From Reticulitermes speratus (Eukaryota > Arthropoda > Insecta > Blattodea > Rhinotermitidae): DNA of 64,000 nucleotides. The position numbers and the translations under genes are program-made. Shown one piece after another: positions 22,251-34,060 of the stretch. The stretch covers positions 4,794,558-4,858,557 of the forward strand of contig JAJKFL010000237.1 in the NCBI GenBank assembly GCA_021186555.1, written 5' to 3'. Below the pieces are notes generated by a model, which saw nothing but the letters and a program-made list of their open reading frames with translations, had not been told where the DNA came from and made no database searches. Position 1 is the first letter of the stretch. Each line of letters begins with the position of its first letter.

Positions 22251-22976
22251 ATTACTGCGTTTGTAATATATTTTCTTAATCTTGTGTACGTTTGTTGGTT
22301 TTAGTTACCATGTCTAGATATAGACACTAGGAAGATGGAAGCGCTACGCACCTCCGAAAGCTCTGAACAGACCTGTACTGCACTGTGTAAAAAAAAGACA
22401 GGAAGACGACTGTAATTAGAGCAACATTTTCGAAGATAACTTTGAAACTTTGTACTTTTATAAGTCTTAGATATTTGTGTTGTTTGGAGTATATGATTAT
22501 TTCTCCCCCAGTGGAAATTATGCTCGCGACACACACACACATACGCCGGGTTCAATTTTGGACTTTCTACAAAAATATTTATGAAAGAAATATCATGAAT
22601 GTATCAGATTTAGAAATTTCTGTGCCCCATATGCTAATTTGTAATTGTGGGCCAAGATAAGGCCGCAAAACCACGCCGTCCCCTGCGTATAATAAGTCTT
22701 TTTATTTTTTGGTTTTTCCCCTAGCCCCCCTCCCCTCTTGCCCCCCGGTCTAACCCATATAATGTCTTCTGATGAAAGTAGGAAGAACAGGTGTACAGCT
22801 GTCACCTGAGAGACGTCACCTGTAAAGGACAGTGGCTACTACTTTGAAAGCTGCATTTTGCCCGCAAAATGTATTTTTGAGTATCGTTTGAAAGAAAAGC
22901 GATTATCTTCCCAAACAGTACTGACTAGTTGTTTTGCTATGCTCACTGTGAGTACGGACTGAAATCTTTTAAATAT
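22251..22976. other. intronic, mostly unassigned
   Basis: The flank of the PLE-like motif (gtgtacgtttgttggtttta) continues to about 22310. A C-rich patch lies at about 22715-22750. No gene is supported. Confidence 0.35.
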
Positions 22977-22978
22977 TA

Positions 22979-23157
22979 CAGTCGAACCCCTGTTATAACG
23001 ACAACGATTTCAGCGACGCCTCGTCTATAACGTCAGATGTTCTGTGGTACCAATTCCTCACTGTTAACCATAACATTATACTCGGTTATAACAACACTCG
23101 TTTATAACGACTCAGAATATTCAGTCCTTTTCAAGACGTTATAACCGGGTTCGACTG
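22979..23157. mobile_element. pogo/Tigger-type MITE, 179 bp
   Basis: The 21-bp ends cagtcgaacccctgttataa and ttataaccgggttcgactg are inverted, with a further internal pair (acaacgat / tcgtttataacga). The left flank is TA and the right is CA, so one side has mutated. The TIR sequence is typical of pogo-like Tc1/mariner elements. Confidence 0.8.
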
Positions 23158-23249
23158 CATTTACAGGAACTTTATGTATGAGCTGTATGATGAACATGAT
23201 ATTGTGAAATTTATTAAGTTTGGTAGACTTAGATGAGGGCTGTCGAGCC

Positions 23250-23251
<2 letters not shown>

Positions 23252-23308
<57 letters not shown>
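23252..23308. repeat. (GA)n microsatellite
   Basis: 57 bp of perfect GA repeats directly joined to a LINE fragment. Confidence 0.98.
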
Positions 23309-23309
<1 letters not shown>

Positions 23310-23560
23310 GTAGATGGGCTGGAAACGTGTTAATGAAGAAAGTGACCCTGCAAGGAAAGTCCTTTGTGCTAAACCGGGAGGAATTGGAGGTAGACAAAGA
23401 GGCTGGCAAAAGTCGAGATGGTGCGACGAGTTAGAGTAGGACCTCGCACTGGTTGGATATAGAAATTGGAGACTGAATGCGCGTGAAGAGAGGAGTGGCG
23501 GTAGCGCATTGAGGAGGTCACGTCCCACCCAGGGATGTAGCGCAATTGGAAGAACAACAT
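23309..23560 (+). mobile_element. LINE-D 3' end fragment
   Basis: The + strand reads RRWAGNV, then KPGGIGGRQRGWQKSRWCDE, then GYRNWRLNAREERSG and a PTQGCSAIG end. This is the C-terminal pattern of an insect non-LTR polyprotein (RRWLGHV, GKPGGRRRRGRP, VRNWRERAQDR). It contains stops, so it is dead. It is a different family from LINE-A and LINE-C. Confidence 0.6.
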
Positions 23561-24909
23561 TTACAGGAACTTCGAAGGGTTAAATATCCAGGCGTAGGCT
23601 GCATGCAGCTGGTACGTGAAGAATGCTGTATTTTGGCGCCACGCTGCGGATGCGATGCGAAATAACGTATCTTGGATCAGAGTAGTCGGCGAGTCACAGT
23701 GCATTGTGTGCAGGGTTATTTGCACCGACTGGTGGGTCATGTATGTAGTTAATATTGTCACTGGGGGGGGGGGGGGCAGTGGCGTTATTTGCAAAGTAAG
23801 AAAACCGTGTGTAGGTAATGTCTGTGTTCGTTAGCGCATTAACGATTGAAAAGATTGTTTTAAATTGTAAATGGACACTTCTACTGAAAAGTTACGCCCA
23901 TTTCCTATTTTGAGCAGCATATGACCCATAATAAAGTCGACGTTAATAAATACCGTAAATGGACTTTATGGAGTATATCACAAACGCTAATGAGATTTTG
24001 ATGACATGTATGTGAGTTGGAGATTTTTGATTTGTAGACCGTAGTGACCGACTATAAAGCCTGCATAAGGCCATATTTGTGTGTACTCGTGAAGTGTCAT
24101 AGATCTGTACTGGTATTGGATACGGGGTACTTGGGCGACGTGTGCAGTGCCAGTTTCAGCGCTGTTGAACCACAATAAATCCTACTGTACATAAACCCAT
24201 AAACTAAAATTGCCATGTATCCCATAAGTAATGTCCCTTACTCAAGAGAATGCAGTTGATCTGCACGGCTTGGTTAGATTCCCTTCACACTCGTGACTAC
24301 GGTTGGGGAGAAAACAAAGAGATCCTGTCAAAAACATGGATCCCTATCACTTCATGACGTAGTTTTTTCGTTTATAATAAGGCTAAAGTCAAATTTATGA
24401 ACAGCTCTAACCACACAGAACACTACAGGAAATAACTGTATTTTCTCACACGCACAAAACACGACTGCACGTCAGCCCAATGTTGTTTTAACTCAAACAC
24501 ATCGGTTGCTGGCCACAAACAGGGGACGGTCGCATTCCCCTATCGCAAACCACTGCCAAGGTCACCTGCAAACTCCACAGTATCTATAGTTCTGACAATT
24601 TTTTTTTATTTCTTGTGGGAGACTATTATTGATAACTGTATGCCAGTTCCTATTTTCAGCCAGATTGATCCATAACAAGGCTTACTTTACATAAACCCCT
24701 CAATGAACTTTCCCATGTATCCCTTAAACCGTATGACAGGGTGTGTTGAAATTCTACACGGGAAACTTACTAATAAAGGTCTGAAAATTCCTATTTTTAG
24801 CTGTATTGATCCATAACAAAGCCTGCTGTACATAAACCCTTAAACGAGCTCCTCCGCTTGAGTGATTTGTAAGAAGCATATTGAAATAAGTGATTATTGA
24901 TTGACTGTT
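23561..24909. repeat. intronic DNA with diverged internal repeats
   Basis: A 14-base G run lies at 23763-23776. From about 23890 to 24850, units such as cctattttcagccagattga, ccataacaa and tacataaaccc recur three to four times (about 23900, 24160, 24645 and 24790), each diverged. A related unit is at about 15300. I cannot name the family; it may be the inner part of a long non-coding transposon. Confidence 0.45.
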
Positions 24910-24917
24910 AACGGTGG

Positions 24918-25322
24918 CAGGGGCGCACCCAAAGGGGGGGGGGGCTGCTGGGCTGCAGCCCTCCCAAACCCCCCAAAACCGAAATTTAAAAAACAGATTT
25001 TGTAGATATGATATCAAAAGTTTTACGTGATTTCCCCTTCAGCCGAAATCAGGCACTGAAATCAGCTGATGACTGGTACATTACAATTTTGAGAAATAAA
25101 TTAATAAAATTAAAAAAAACAAACAAGAAGATAGAGCACTGTGATTGAGTCATGGAACATGTAGTTATATTTGTATGTATATAAATGCAGTTGCAGACAG
25201 TGTTATGGTGTACTTACGAAATGGTTTTTATAACAATTTTTAAAATCAAACATAAATTATACATAGTCTCAGGGTCAGCCCCCCCCCCCCCTCCCGAATG
25301 AAAAATTCTGGTTGCATGCCTG
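24918..25322. mobile_element. hAT MITE with 8-bp TSD, 405 bp
   Basis: Left end caggggcgcaccc and right end ggttgcatgcctg. The exact octamer AACGGTGG flanks it (24910-24917 and 25323-25330). Subterminal runs of 11 G and 13 C mirror each other inside the ends. It is related to the element at 7089-7530. Confidence 0.88.
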
Positions 25323-25330
25323 AACGGTGG

Positions 25331-25755
25331 TAAAGTTAGGCAAATCAGTTGTGGCTTGTCTGCCAATGCCACGCGGTGTGTGGCTCGCCACCCCTGCTGC
25401 AACAAACACTGAACGTTTTCCTGTCGCTGTTAGTGCTCTTCTGCACCAAGGTCAAGTGACGTCGGTCTTTGTGCCGCACTTTGCACTGTGCTGATATTCA
25501 TATCGACATTTCACATCCACCAACTTCCTGAGCTCAGTCCACGTAAAACGAAGCAAGAAGGCTTTGCCCTGCTCAGTTAAAGCCAATGCACTAAACGATT
25601 CTATAATGCGACTTACATGTCGGGCCAACGCGGACCCACTTCTAATTATAGCTACAGTCCCTGCAGCCAGGCATTACATATGTAAGTTTCCTAAAAGGGA
25701 GAACAAGAAGGGAGAAACAGACGAAGACGGGAAATGATAGATGATAGAAGGAAGA
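25331..25755. other. intronic, nothing recognised
   Basis: No repeat boundary or coding signal was seen. Confidence 0.4.
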
Positions 25756-25763
25756 GTGTAAAG

Positions 25764-26351
25764 CAGCGGTTCCCCAAACTTTTATGAGTGTGACCCTAAA
25801 GTGACAAAGGGTATGTGACCCTCGACCCTACCATGGAAACGGCAATAGTCAGTGATATTTACTATAAATGAACTAATACTAATACCTTTCCTTGAACACT
25901 ACATAACATTGCAACTTATTAAAAATATATTAAATTTTAATGCTATTTGTCAAATCCAATATTTTTTGGGGACAATATTAAATACACAAAACACGCAAGA
26001 CACAAATATTTTTTTAAATAAATCATACATGTGCCGGTTAGACAAATCATTTGCTTCTAAATAGAAACTTGTGAAATACTGAACATACGGAACGTCACGT
26101 AACATGAACAGAACAGTAATGTCAAAAATTTAGTGACTGAAAAATTTAATACGCGTGTTATTTATTTTAATGGTTAAAATTAATAAACATAGATTAAATA
26201 ATTACATTTTCTCGGTCATTCTGTTTGAATTTAGATATGCATTTTGATTTTATTTCATAATTATCGAGTTCTGTATAAAACCCTCTCGCGACTCTACTTC
26301 AAACCCCCGGCGATCCTGATTTGGGTCGCGACCTGTGGTTGGGAACCACTG
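25764..26351. mobile_element. hAT MITE with 8-bp TSD, 588 bp
   Basis: Ends are cagcggttccccaaact and ggttgggaaccactg. The exact octamer GTGTAAAG flanks it (25756-25763 and 26352-26359). The interior is AT-rich, with gtgaccct / gggtcgcgacc near the ends. Confidence 0.93.
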
Positions 26352-26359
26352 GTGTAAAG

Positions 26360-26819
26360 AAACACTGAGAGCGGGAGAATGAATGTGAAGAAAGGAAAAA
26401 GGAATGTAAGACTAGGAGGGTAACGTTATCAGTTTTGAGCGTTCAGAATGCAGGAGGAAGAAAATATTCGATATAAGAACGCGCATTGTGTTATGTCTCT
26501 ACATGTCCAAGCTTTAGTAATAACGACTGCATTCTCACGCTTCACTTTCCGGTTTCGACAACATGTGCCATTAAAACCGCAGCTTTTCTTAAAAGCGTGT
26601 GAGCTGTGTTGATGGAATTGGAAGTCACAGACTGCTGCTTGCGTATCTACATGCCGTCATGACGGTGTGTTATGTGTGGATATGGGTGTGGTGGTAGTGA
26701 TGGATAGAACCAGAAGATGGCAGCAATAATGTCAGTGAGGGGTATTCGTGCTCCAGTCGGTATTGTAGTCTTGACCGTTTCCGAAGAGGCTATGTACCGT
26801 AGAAAGGAATTGTAAAATT
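26360..26819. other. intronic, nothing recognised
   Basis: Purine-rich at the left. No supported feature. Confidence 0.4.
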
Positions 26820-26828
26820 TTCCCTTGG

Positions 26829-27091
26829 CCGATCCCAGTGGCCGCGCGGTCTGAGGCGTGGGTCTGCGGCCGCTCGCTTGCTGGGATCGTGGGTTCGGAT
26901 CCCGCCTAGGGCATGGATGTCTGTCTGTTGTGAGTGTTGTGTATTGTCAGGTAGAGGTCTGTGCGACGGGCTGGTCACTCGTCCAGAGGAGTCCTACCGA
27001 GTGTGGTTTGTCTAAAAAGTGTGATCGTGAAGCCTCGACAGTGAGGAGGCCTAGGCCCCCTAGGGGCTGTTGCGATACTGGGGAACAAAAA
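26829..27091 (+). mobile_element. SINE1 copy, full length
   Basis: Head gatcccagtggccgcgcggt with A box (tggccgcgcggtctgaggcg) and B box (gggttcggatccc), like tRNA-Leu. The body has gtgagtgttgtgtattgtca, cactcgtccagaggagtcc and ggggctgttgcgata. The 9-bp duplication ttcccttgg is at 26820-26828 and 27092-27100. Confidence 0.93.
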
Positions 27092-27100
27092 TTCCCTTGG

Positions 27101-27354
27101 ATTAAATAACGTATGTAGGATGCTAAAATATAATTCAGTATTTGAGGGCACGACGATCGTGTTATATGATACGTTTGCATAAGTGTGTGCAGTATTGCAT
27201 ATCATTCATGTTTCTTTGTTGCCACTTATAATCGTAGTGAATTATTTTGTATTAGACAATGCAGATTATGGCGGGAATTAACAGTGTGTTAAGAATCGGT
27301 AATATGTGAGAAGCTGATACGAAATATTGGGCAGTCAATGTTCTGAAAAAGGCT
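27101..27354. other. intronic, nothing recognised
   Basis: No feature can be supported. Confidence 0.4.
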
Positions 27355-27752
27355 CTGATTGGTATACGAGTGTGCGTGGTGCTGGAGAAGGATGGAGAAG
27401 ATCATTTGGAGCGATCGTTTGAGAAATAAAGAAATATTACACAGAGTCAAAAAACATCGTACATACAACAAAATGAAGGAAGACTAAGTGGATTGGCCAT
27501 ATCTTGCGTAGCAACTGCCTTCTAAAGCACGGTATTGAAGGAAATATAGAAGGGACGGGAAGACGAGGAAGAAGACGTAAGCAGCTACAGTATGGCCTTA
27601 TGGAGACGAGAAGATACTATATGTTGAAAGAGGAAGCACTAGATCGCTCTCTTTGGAGAACTCGCTTTGGAAGAGGCTACGGACCTGTCGTAAGACTGCG
27701 TGATGATGATGATGATGATGATGGTGGTGATGATGATGATGATGATGATGAT
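27355..27752 (+). mobile_element. LINE-C 3' end with (TGA)n tail
   Basis: The + strand, with frameshifts, reads RRMEKIIW, RLRNKEILHRVK, IGHILRSNCLLKHGIEGNIE, GRRGRRRKQLQ and then ALDRSLWRTRFGRGYGPVV just before a TGA-repeat tail (27701-27752). This is the C-terminus of an insect non-LTR retrotransposon. A second copy, on the - strand at 59122-59560, has its 3' end expanded into a minisatellite. Confidence 0.75.
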
Positions 27753-28204
27753 ACCCCTCTATACGATCGAGATACAAACAGTTTAACAAATACTCGGCAA
27801 CGCAGGCATGATAGACTGCACTGAGTAAGACCTCACCATTATCTACTTTACTCTGTGAACCATCGTTACTTCTTAACAAGATAGGCAGTGTACGCATAAC
27901 GTAACATTCTGGCGCGTTCGCGTAACCATTTTTGCCGTTGAAAAGCAATTCGTATTACATATTCTGAGTGTGTGTCTGTAGCCTTAGTTATCCAGCATGC
28001 AAAGCGCATGCGCCGTATTATACTGTCATCTGTGGCCTGTCTGGCTGTACCATATTTTTCCACGTTGTTCATAAACTGCACGATTTTCGGAAGAAAAGAA
28101 AGTTATTGAACATAAAATGTGTGTTTTGATTTTGTGTACAACTTTTGTCTGAAACATTTCTCATTCTAAGAAGAATTCAGCAAGATATTATCATAAATGT
28201 ACAT
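27753..28204. other. intronic, nothing recognised
   Basis: No supported feature. Confidence 0.35.
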
Positions 28205-28460
28205 AGGTCTTCATGTAAAGTACCTGTTATTCTTGTCAGATTTTAATGAAACTTGAACTTTCCTGACGGATTTTCGAAAAATCCTCAAATACCAAATTTC
28301 ATGAAAATCCGTCCAGTGGGAGCCGAGTTGTTCCATGCTGACCGACGGACAGAGACAGGCAAGACGAGGCTGATAGTCGCTTTTCCCATTCTTGCGAACA
28401 CGCCCAAAAGAAACGTAACATGTTGGAAGTCGGATCTGTTCACGTCTGGAGGTCAAATGC
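28205..28460 (-). repeat. arthropod dispersed repeat with worn reading frame
   Basis: The - strand reads MEQLGSHWTDFHEIWYLRIF followed by RKSVRKVQVSLKSDKNNRYF. Nearly the same phrase recurs in repeats of many arthropods (recalled from general knowledge). Its element class is not known to me, and it lacks any catalytic motif. Confidence 0.5.
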
Positions 28461-30098
28461 TAATTCCGAATTTGTTTCAAATTGTCTTATTATTTGTCTT
28501 TTAAACTCCCTTGATTATGTGCAATTATATGACGTCTCTGACCGTGTTTCGCGATCGTGTCTTCAGTTAGACTCAAAAACGATCCACAAAGAGAAAGCTG
28601 TTGTTATTAAACGAAATGTGCTCAAAGTAACTACTGAATTGCCGTGGGGTAGGATGATGTATGGCGAGTCTGAATCAACCAAAATGAAAAAAAAAAGCCT
28701 TTCCTTTACGAACATAACATCCACAAGGAATCTTCAAGGACTAGTATTTGCGTCGTATTTTAGCCAAGTAACTGTCAAATTCCAAACCAGAATTACACCA
28801 CCTTAAACCGTAATGACAGGAAATGACCAAACTTCGCAGTCAAGTAAATGGCACCCCTTGCTTCGTATTTGAAATATCGGGTTCAAACCTCGCCCTTAAA
28901 ACTGGCTATTCTTTGTCCCACCGCGTCTCCTTAATCTTTCCAGGAGAGTACAGGAACAGAACCTGAACTGCGTTATAACCGCTCCATCCAACATCCTTTC
29001 GAATTCACTATACACTAATCATCCTCTCTTTAGGCACTCCATAGACATACTGCCAGCGTTGTTAAACAAGCCGTAATATTAAGAAAAAATAACAGACAGT
29101 ACGAAGTAATATAAAGATCAGATTTAGGCTTCACGTGAAACATGCCTGCTAGTAGTAATTCTGAAGTACATGGATTCGATCTCAATATTTTCGGTCATTC
29201 GGCAATGTTCGGAGTTTGGTGATCGTAAAAGCATTCCGTCGACCGTCTCTTCACTGAACTGTAAGCAACGAGCCGGGGATCTTCAGGCAGTTAACGTTGA
29301 CGAAACTCTAATCGCTGTTGGCAAAATTTCATTTTACAGAATGATGTAAGGCAACAAAACATAGCAGTTCATTTTACCTTCCAATCTGAGAAACTTCATT
29401 CAACATTTGTTCGTGATGTGAGACGCTTAATTATATGCTTTATTACCTGCAAGACCTCTGATGTAAGTACGGCAAATTATGCAGAAAAACAACAAACCTT
29501 CGGCCAAAAGCCGGATTTGTCATAGACACAAGCGCTAGCTCACAGAGTCGCAAATTAATTTCGTATCTCTAAGAAAGTCATACATCAGTTGGACAACTGC
29601 CAGCGTAGCTCGTAATGACTCCGTCACACTTCCCGGACGTGAGAACATTTTAGAGCGATGTGTTCCTAATTTTTGAGAAACAAACAAAAGAAAAAAATGC
29701 ACTCAAGGAGATATCACGAAACGTCAAAAATGAGTTCCTTCATGACGAAACAAATTAGTTTTCCAGAAAAACTGCAATTATTTATTTCATCTGACCGGTA
29801 AATTTTGGTTAGCAGAGCAGTAGAATGCGTTTCACATGTCGAATCATGGGAGACAAACCTGAGTAACTTCAACAGTAACTGATTGACTGTGTGTGTGTGT
29901 GCGTGCGTGCGCTCCAGTATCTGTGCAGTCGACTTCCGTTTCCTTTTCAGCATATTCATCGCGTCGATACGACAAAGCTTCATCCCTGCCTTGCTTGTTT
30001 CTTCTACACAAGCAACTTATGCTATGCGCTTCTTAAAAATATGCAATTCTTTCTAATTTATCAACACACATATGAGTGTTGGGTTTTAAAGTAACAGG
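28461..30098. other. intronic, nothing recognised
   Basis: Apart from a short (TG/CG)n tract at about 29889-29911, no repeat, exon or RNA motif is supported. Confidence 0.4.
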
Positions 30099-30107
30099 AC
30101 AATGAAA

Positions 30108-30263
30108 ATGTTGTGTGTTGTCAGGTAGAGGTCTCTGCGACGGGCCGATCCCTCGTCCAGAGGAGTCCTACCGAGTGTGACGTGTCTGAGTGTGATCTCG
30201 AAACCTCGTAAATTAGGCGGCCTAGACCTTAGTAGGGCTGTTGCGCCAAAGAAAAAAAAAATT
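30108..30263 (+). mobile_element. SINE1 copy, 5'-truncated
   Basis: Starts inside the body at tgttgtgtgttgtcaggtag, lacks the tRNA head, and ends ggctgttgcgcc plus A-rich tail. It is flanked by acaatgaaa at 30099-30107 and 30264-30272. A headless copy with its own duplication shows that truncated reverse transcripts also integrate. Confidence 0.9.
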
Positions 30264-30272
30264 ACAATGAAA

Positions 30273-31000
30273 CCCGACATAGAAGTTTTGTCTACCACAC
30301 CGAGCAGCGGTACCTATAAATTCCTCGTTCGTATATGAACATGGACCCAGCGACCTGTTTTTGTAAGAACATGTGGTTTCTTTCTTTTCAAGGTCCCTTG
30401 TGTTCGGACATCCTGAAACGAATATTAGCTTTACAATCATTTCTAAATTTTCTAACAGATTTTGCTATAAAAGACACCAAAATTTACAAATTACATTAGT
30501 TCCTGGAAGCAGGCGGTTAAAATACCAGAGCTGACGAAATTAAAGTAATTACAGTTTAAGAGAGCGTGGAGTTGAGTCACGTGGTTCGAGGTTCTCATAA
30601 GCGGTGGTGATGAAGATTCAAGTCTTCAGAGGTGTTACGCCATGTCGAATGGTAAATAGTTACAGATATTCGGAGTAGGGGAGCGCCTCAGACTTTTAGT
30701 GTCAAGCAGTCTTAGAAGACTGCCTCGGACTGTTTGCCCCTGACGATTGACGCATCACGCTCCTCTGAAACGCACGCACTTATTTTACCACTTATTTTGA
30801 CGACAGGGTAGAATTTGCACTTTAGAAAGTTTTCTAGTCGCTTATCACAGAAATTTTTTCATTTCCAACTGCTTGACTTCTTTGGGCAAAAATTGTATTT
30901 TTTAATCACTAACGTAATTCACTATATTAATACACACATGCGCAGAATGAAGAATACGATGGCCACGTTCATTCTGTTTAGTTTTTGCAAGTCAATTTTA
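30273..31000. other. intronic, nothing recognised
   Basis: No supported feature. Confidence 0.4.
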
Positions 31001-31325
31001 CAATAAAACTGAGTAATCAGTTAGTTTCCTGTTACCGCTTTGTATACAGTGCGAAAATATTTCCCTGAGATCACTTTCTGTTTGCGAGATAATGCTTTTA
31101 AACACAAATATGGTAAGGCTATTCTTATCGGCTTAGGCAGTCAACTTCAACGTAACGATTTTTTTAAACTTGTCCATTCCGTACATATTTTACAGCAATG
31201 TATTCAATTTATTGTACCAACCAAACACACAATATTAGTTACATGTAGTGTTAAACACGTAGCTGCGACATGTTTCGGTACAAGCGCACCATCCTCAGGA
31301 AGCAAAATATGCCAGATTTAAAACC
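31001..31325 (-). mobile_element. PLE-like fragment carrying a hammerhead-like motif
   Basis: The flanks of the motif at 31262-31303 (accaaccaaacacacaatat, and ttacatgtagtg) resemble other PLE-like copies. The left limit is not defined. Confidence 0.4.
31262..31303 (-). ncRNA. hammerhead-like ribozyme motif
   Basis: On the - strand: gcttcCTGAGGA, T, helix II ggt...acc, GAAAC, atgtc, gcagc. Helix I pairs gcttc with gcagc with one mismatch. GTC is the expected triplet and ACATGT the palindrome. Confidence 0.65.
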
Positions 31326-31335
31326 AACTGCCATT

Positions 31336-31508
31336 GGGCCGTGCCATGGCTCAAGCGGTTAGTCGCCGGCTTCCCACCGCAGAGGCCCGGGTTCGATCCC
31401 GGGTCAGTCCATGTGGGATTTGTGTTGGACAAAGTGGCACTGGGACAGGTTCCCCCCCCCCCGTGTACTTCTGTTTTCCCCTGTCAATTTCATTCCAGCA
31501 GAAAAGAA
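31336..31508 (+). mobile_element. SINE2 copy
   Basis: tRNA-like head ccatggctcaagcggttagt with B box cgggttcgatcccgggt, body catgtgggatttgtg and gtggcactgggacaggt, tail cctgtcaatttcattccag. A C run of about 11 interrupts the body. It lies right after the PLE-like fragment. Confidence 0.85.
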
Positions 31509-31669
31509 ATTTGGGCAACGTTTCACTCGGTTTAGGAAGAATGAGATGTGTGAATAACCATGAGCACTTTAAAAAGATCCTAAATCGATATAACGATTTG
31601 TTGTCGATAAAGACATTTACGATATCGATAACGAAACTCCATACGTGTATCGATTATCATCCATGTGGT

Positions 31670-31924
31670 CCGCACACATTTGGTCGGTTGAGCGGACTGT
31701 CTGAACCACATCAGGATGAACCGCACACATTTGGTCGGTTGAGCGGACTGTCTGAACCACATCAGGATGAACCGCACACATTTGGTCGGTTGAGCGGACT
31801 GTCTGAACCACATCAGGATGAACCGCACACATTTGGTCGGTTGAGCGGACTGTCTGAACCACATCAGGATGAACCGCACACATTTGGTCGGTTGAGCGGA
31901 CTGTCTGAACCACATCAGGATGAA
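31670..31924. repeat. 51-bp minisatellite, 5 identical units
   Basis: Five exact tandem copies of a 51-bp unit beginning ccgcacacatttggtcggtt and ending atcaggatgaa. I see no differences between units, so expansion or homogenisation is recent. The period is a multiple of three, so frames stay open on both strands. Confidence 0.97.
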
Positions 31925-31984
31925 CCCCGAATGTATTTGTTTTCATTTTGTTATTTTTGCGTTTACTTCGGCACCATTCTTTGA

Positions 31985-32815
31985 GGGTTTATATTTTCGA
32001 GTTTGTAAGTAAGGAGATTGGTCTAGAAGGAAATGCTGAGAAAACCAAGTACATGGTCATGTCTTGCAATCAGAATGCAGGACAAAATCACAACATGAAG
32101 ATAGATAATAAATCGTTTGAAAGGGTGGAACAGTTCAAATATTTGGGAACAACCATAACGACTCGAAATTCCATTCAGGAAGAAATTAAGAGCAGATTGA
32201 AGTCGGGCAATGCTTGTTATAATTCGGTGCAGGATCTTGTGTCTTACAGTTTGCTATCCAAAAATACAAAGATTAAGATATACAGAACTGTAATTTTGCC
32301 TGTTGTTTTGTATGGGTGTGAAACTTGGTCTGTCACACTGAGGGAGGAACATAGGCTGAGGGTGTTCGAGAATAGGGTGCTGAGGAGGATATTTGGGCCT
32401 AAGAGGGACGAGGTAACAGGGGAGTGGAGAAGACTACATAACGAGGAACTTAATGATCTGTACTCATCACCAAATATTATTCGGGTGATCAAATCGAGAA
32501 GAATGAGGTGGGCGGGGCATGTAGCACGTATGGGGGAGGGGGAGGTGCATAAAGGGTTTTGGTGGGGAGACCTGAGGGAAAGAGACCATTTGGAAGACCC
32601 AGTCGTAGATGGGAGGATAATATTAAAATGGATCTTCAAGAAGTGGAATGGGATGGTGTGGCCTGGATTGCTATGGGTCAGGATAGGGACAGGTGGCGGG
32701 CGCTTGTGAATGCGGTAATGAACCTTTGGTTTCCATAAAACGCGGGGAATTTCTTAACTAGCTGAGGACCTGTTAGCTGCTCAGGAAGGACTCTGCTACG
32801 TGGAGTTAGTTTAAT
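31985..32815 (+). mobile_element. LINE-A, longest copy, 3' end of reverse transcriptase ORF
   Basis: The + strand reads [80 protein letters not shown] and [10 protein letters not shown]. This is the C-terminal part of the ORF of an RTE-like insect non-LTR retrotransposon. After [11 protein letters not shown] the frame slips relative to other copies (compare the [16 protein letters not shown] reading at about 42990), so this copy has one indel near 32535-32560. The end sequence aatgaacctttggtttcc to gtggagttag matches the copies at 4.2, 20.4, 42.8, 49.3 and 63.6 kb. It is 5'-truncated. Confidence 0.88.
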
Positions 32816-33227
32816 AGCAAGTTGGAAAGGTAGTACCTACACAGAATTGTGACAATAACAGGTAGGCATTTTTAAAAAATTTGGGGTGAAGCAGAATTGT
32901 TATTGAGAAACCCATAGCCGCTTGCTGGTCAAGAAATTCACCGCCCCTAGTAGAACAGACAGATTGATATGATTCATGCAGTGGAAAGCGAACCGTGATA
33001 TCACAATGACACGTAGTGTTCCAGGAAAATACAGCACAGCGATTGCTTTGTGTACCTCGAGGCGCAGCTGTTGCAAGATCCTCGTTCTGCCCACACTGCG
33101 TATGTAAGTTTTGTGTGACTCAGACGAAACAGCACTTATTTCCGTATGTGGCATTAAATAATCCGTCTTTATAACCGAGACGAACTGAATCTATATATCT
33201 CGTTCATATTAACTATCGCCCTTTTCA
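32816..33227. other. intronic, nothing recognised
   Basis: No supported feature. Confidence 0.4.
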
Positions 33228-33356
33228 CCGTGGAGGTCCGGGTTCGATCCCAGGCCAGTTCATGTGAGATACGTGGTGGAAAAAGTGACACTGGGACAGA
33301 ATTTCTCCTAGTACTTGGGTTTTCCTCTTGTCAGTATCTTTCCACTAATGCTCCAT
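33228..33356 (+). mobile_element. SINE2 copy, 5'-truncated
   Basis: Starts at gtggaggtccgggttcgatc (B box) and continues gccagttcatgtgaga, gacactgggacaga and tccactaatgctcc. The A-box half is missing. Confidence 0.8.
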
Positions 33357-33624
33357 ACTTATCTTCATCTTAATACTAATGTTATCAGAAAGGTAAGCGG
33401 GCGACGTATGGTAACCTTCAAACGAAGCGATGGACAGTAAAACACTTTTCCATTGTTGTCTTTAACGGGATGAACGTGTTAATCATGCTATTGCTCCGTT
33501 CTCTGTTGGTAGTGGCTGCGTAGCAACCATATTTATGAACAGCAGAATGGTGGGGTCGTTCATGCAAAAGCGCATGCGCAGGAGGTGTCTGCTTAAGAAA
33601 GTCCACGCCGTTTACTGTTTAAAG

Positions 33625-34052
33625 CAGTGTTTCCCAAACTTTATTGCTCGCGCAACCCTTTTGGCTTCGAAATATAACCACGGATCCTCACAACCTTGCT
33701 CACGTAAATATAGATATATAAAGTCCGTATGATAGGTATCCAAAATTAAAAATGTATATCTCAGAACTGATTTTAGATAGATGCTAATACCAGTAGCATA
33801 CGTAACAATGCGTTGCATGGTTTGACCTTAATTATAATGATTGTCGCTCGCTTCGTGGTTACAGGGGGTTTCTTAATTAGATATTCTAACGGTCATACGA
33901 AATAAACACATCGCCAATTAAAGAAGTTTCGCGATTATTTTTAACAAAACATTATTCTTTTGGTTAAAGATATGTAAACCTCAAAGTAGCCATTACAGAA
34001 ATATATCCACGGATCCCCTGGGAGCTAGTCGCGGATCCCTTGGGAAGCACTG
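33625..34052. mobile_element. hAT MITE with 8-bp TSD, 428 bp
   Basis: Ends are cagtgtttcccaaactt and cttgggaagcactg. The exact octamer GTTTAAAG flanks it (33617-33624 and 34053-34060). The interior contains cacggatcc near both ends. Confidence 0.93.
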
Positions 34053-34060
34053 GTTTAAAG

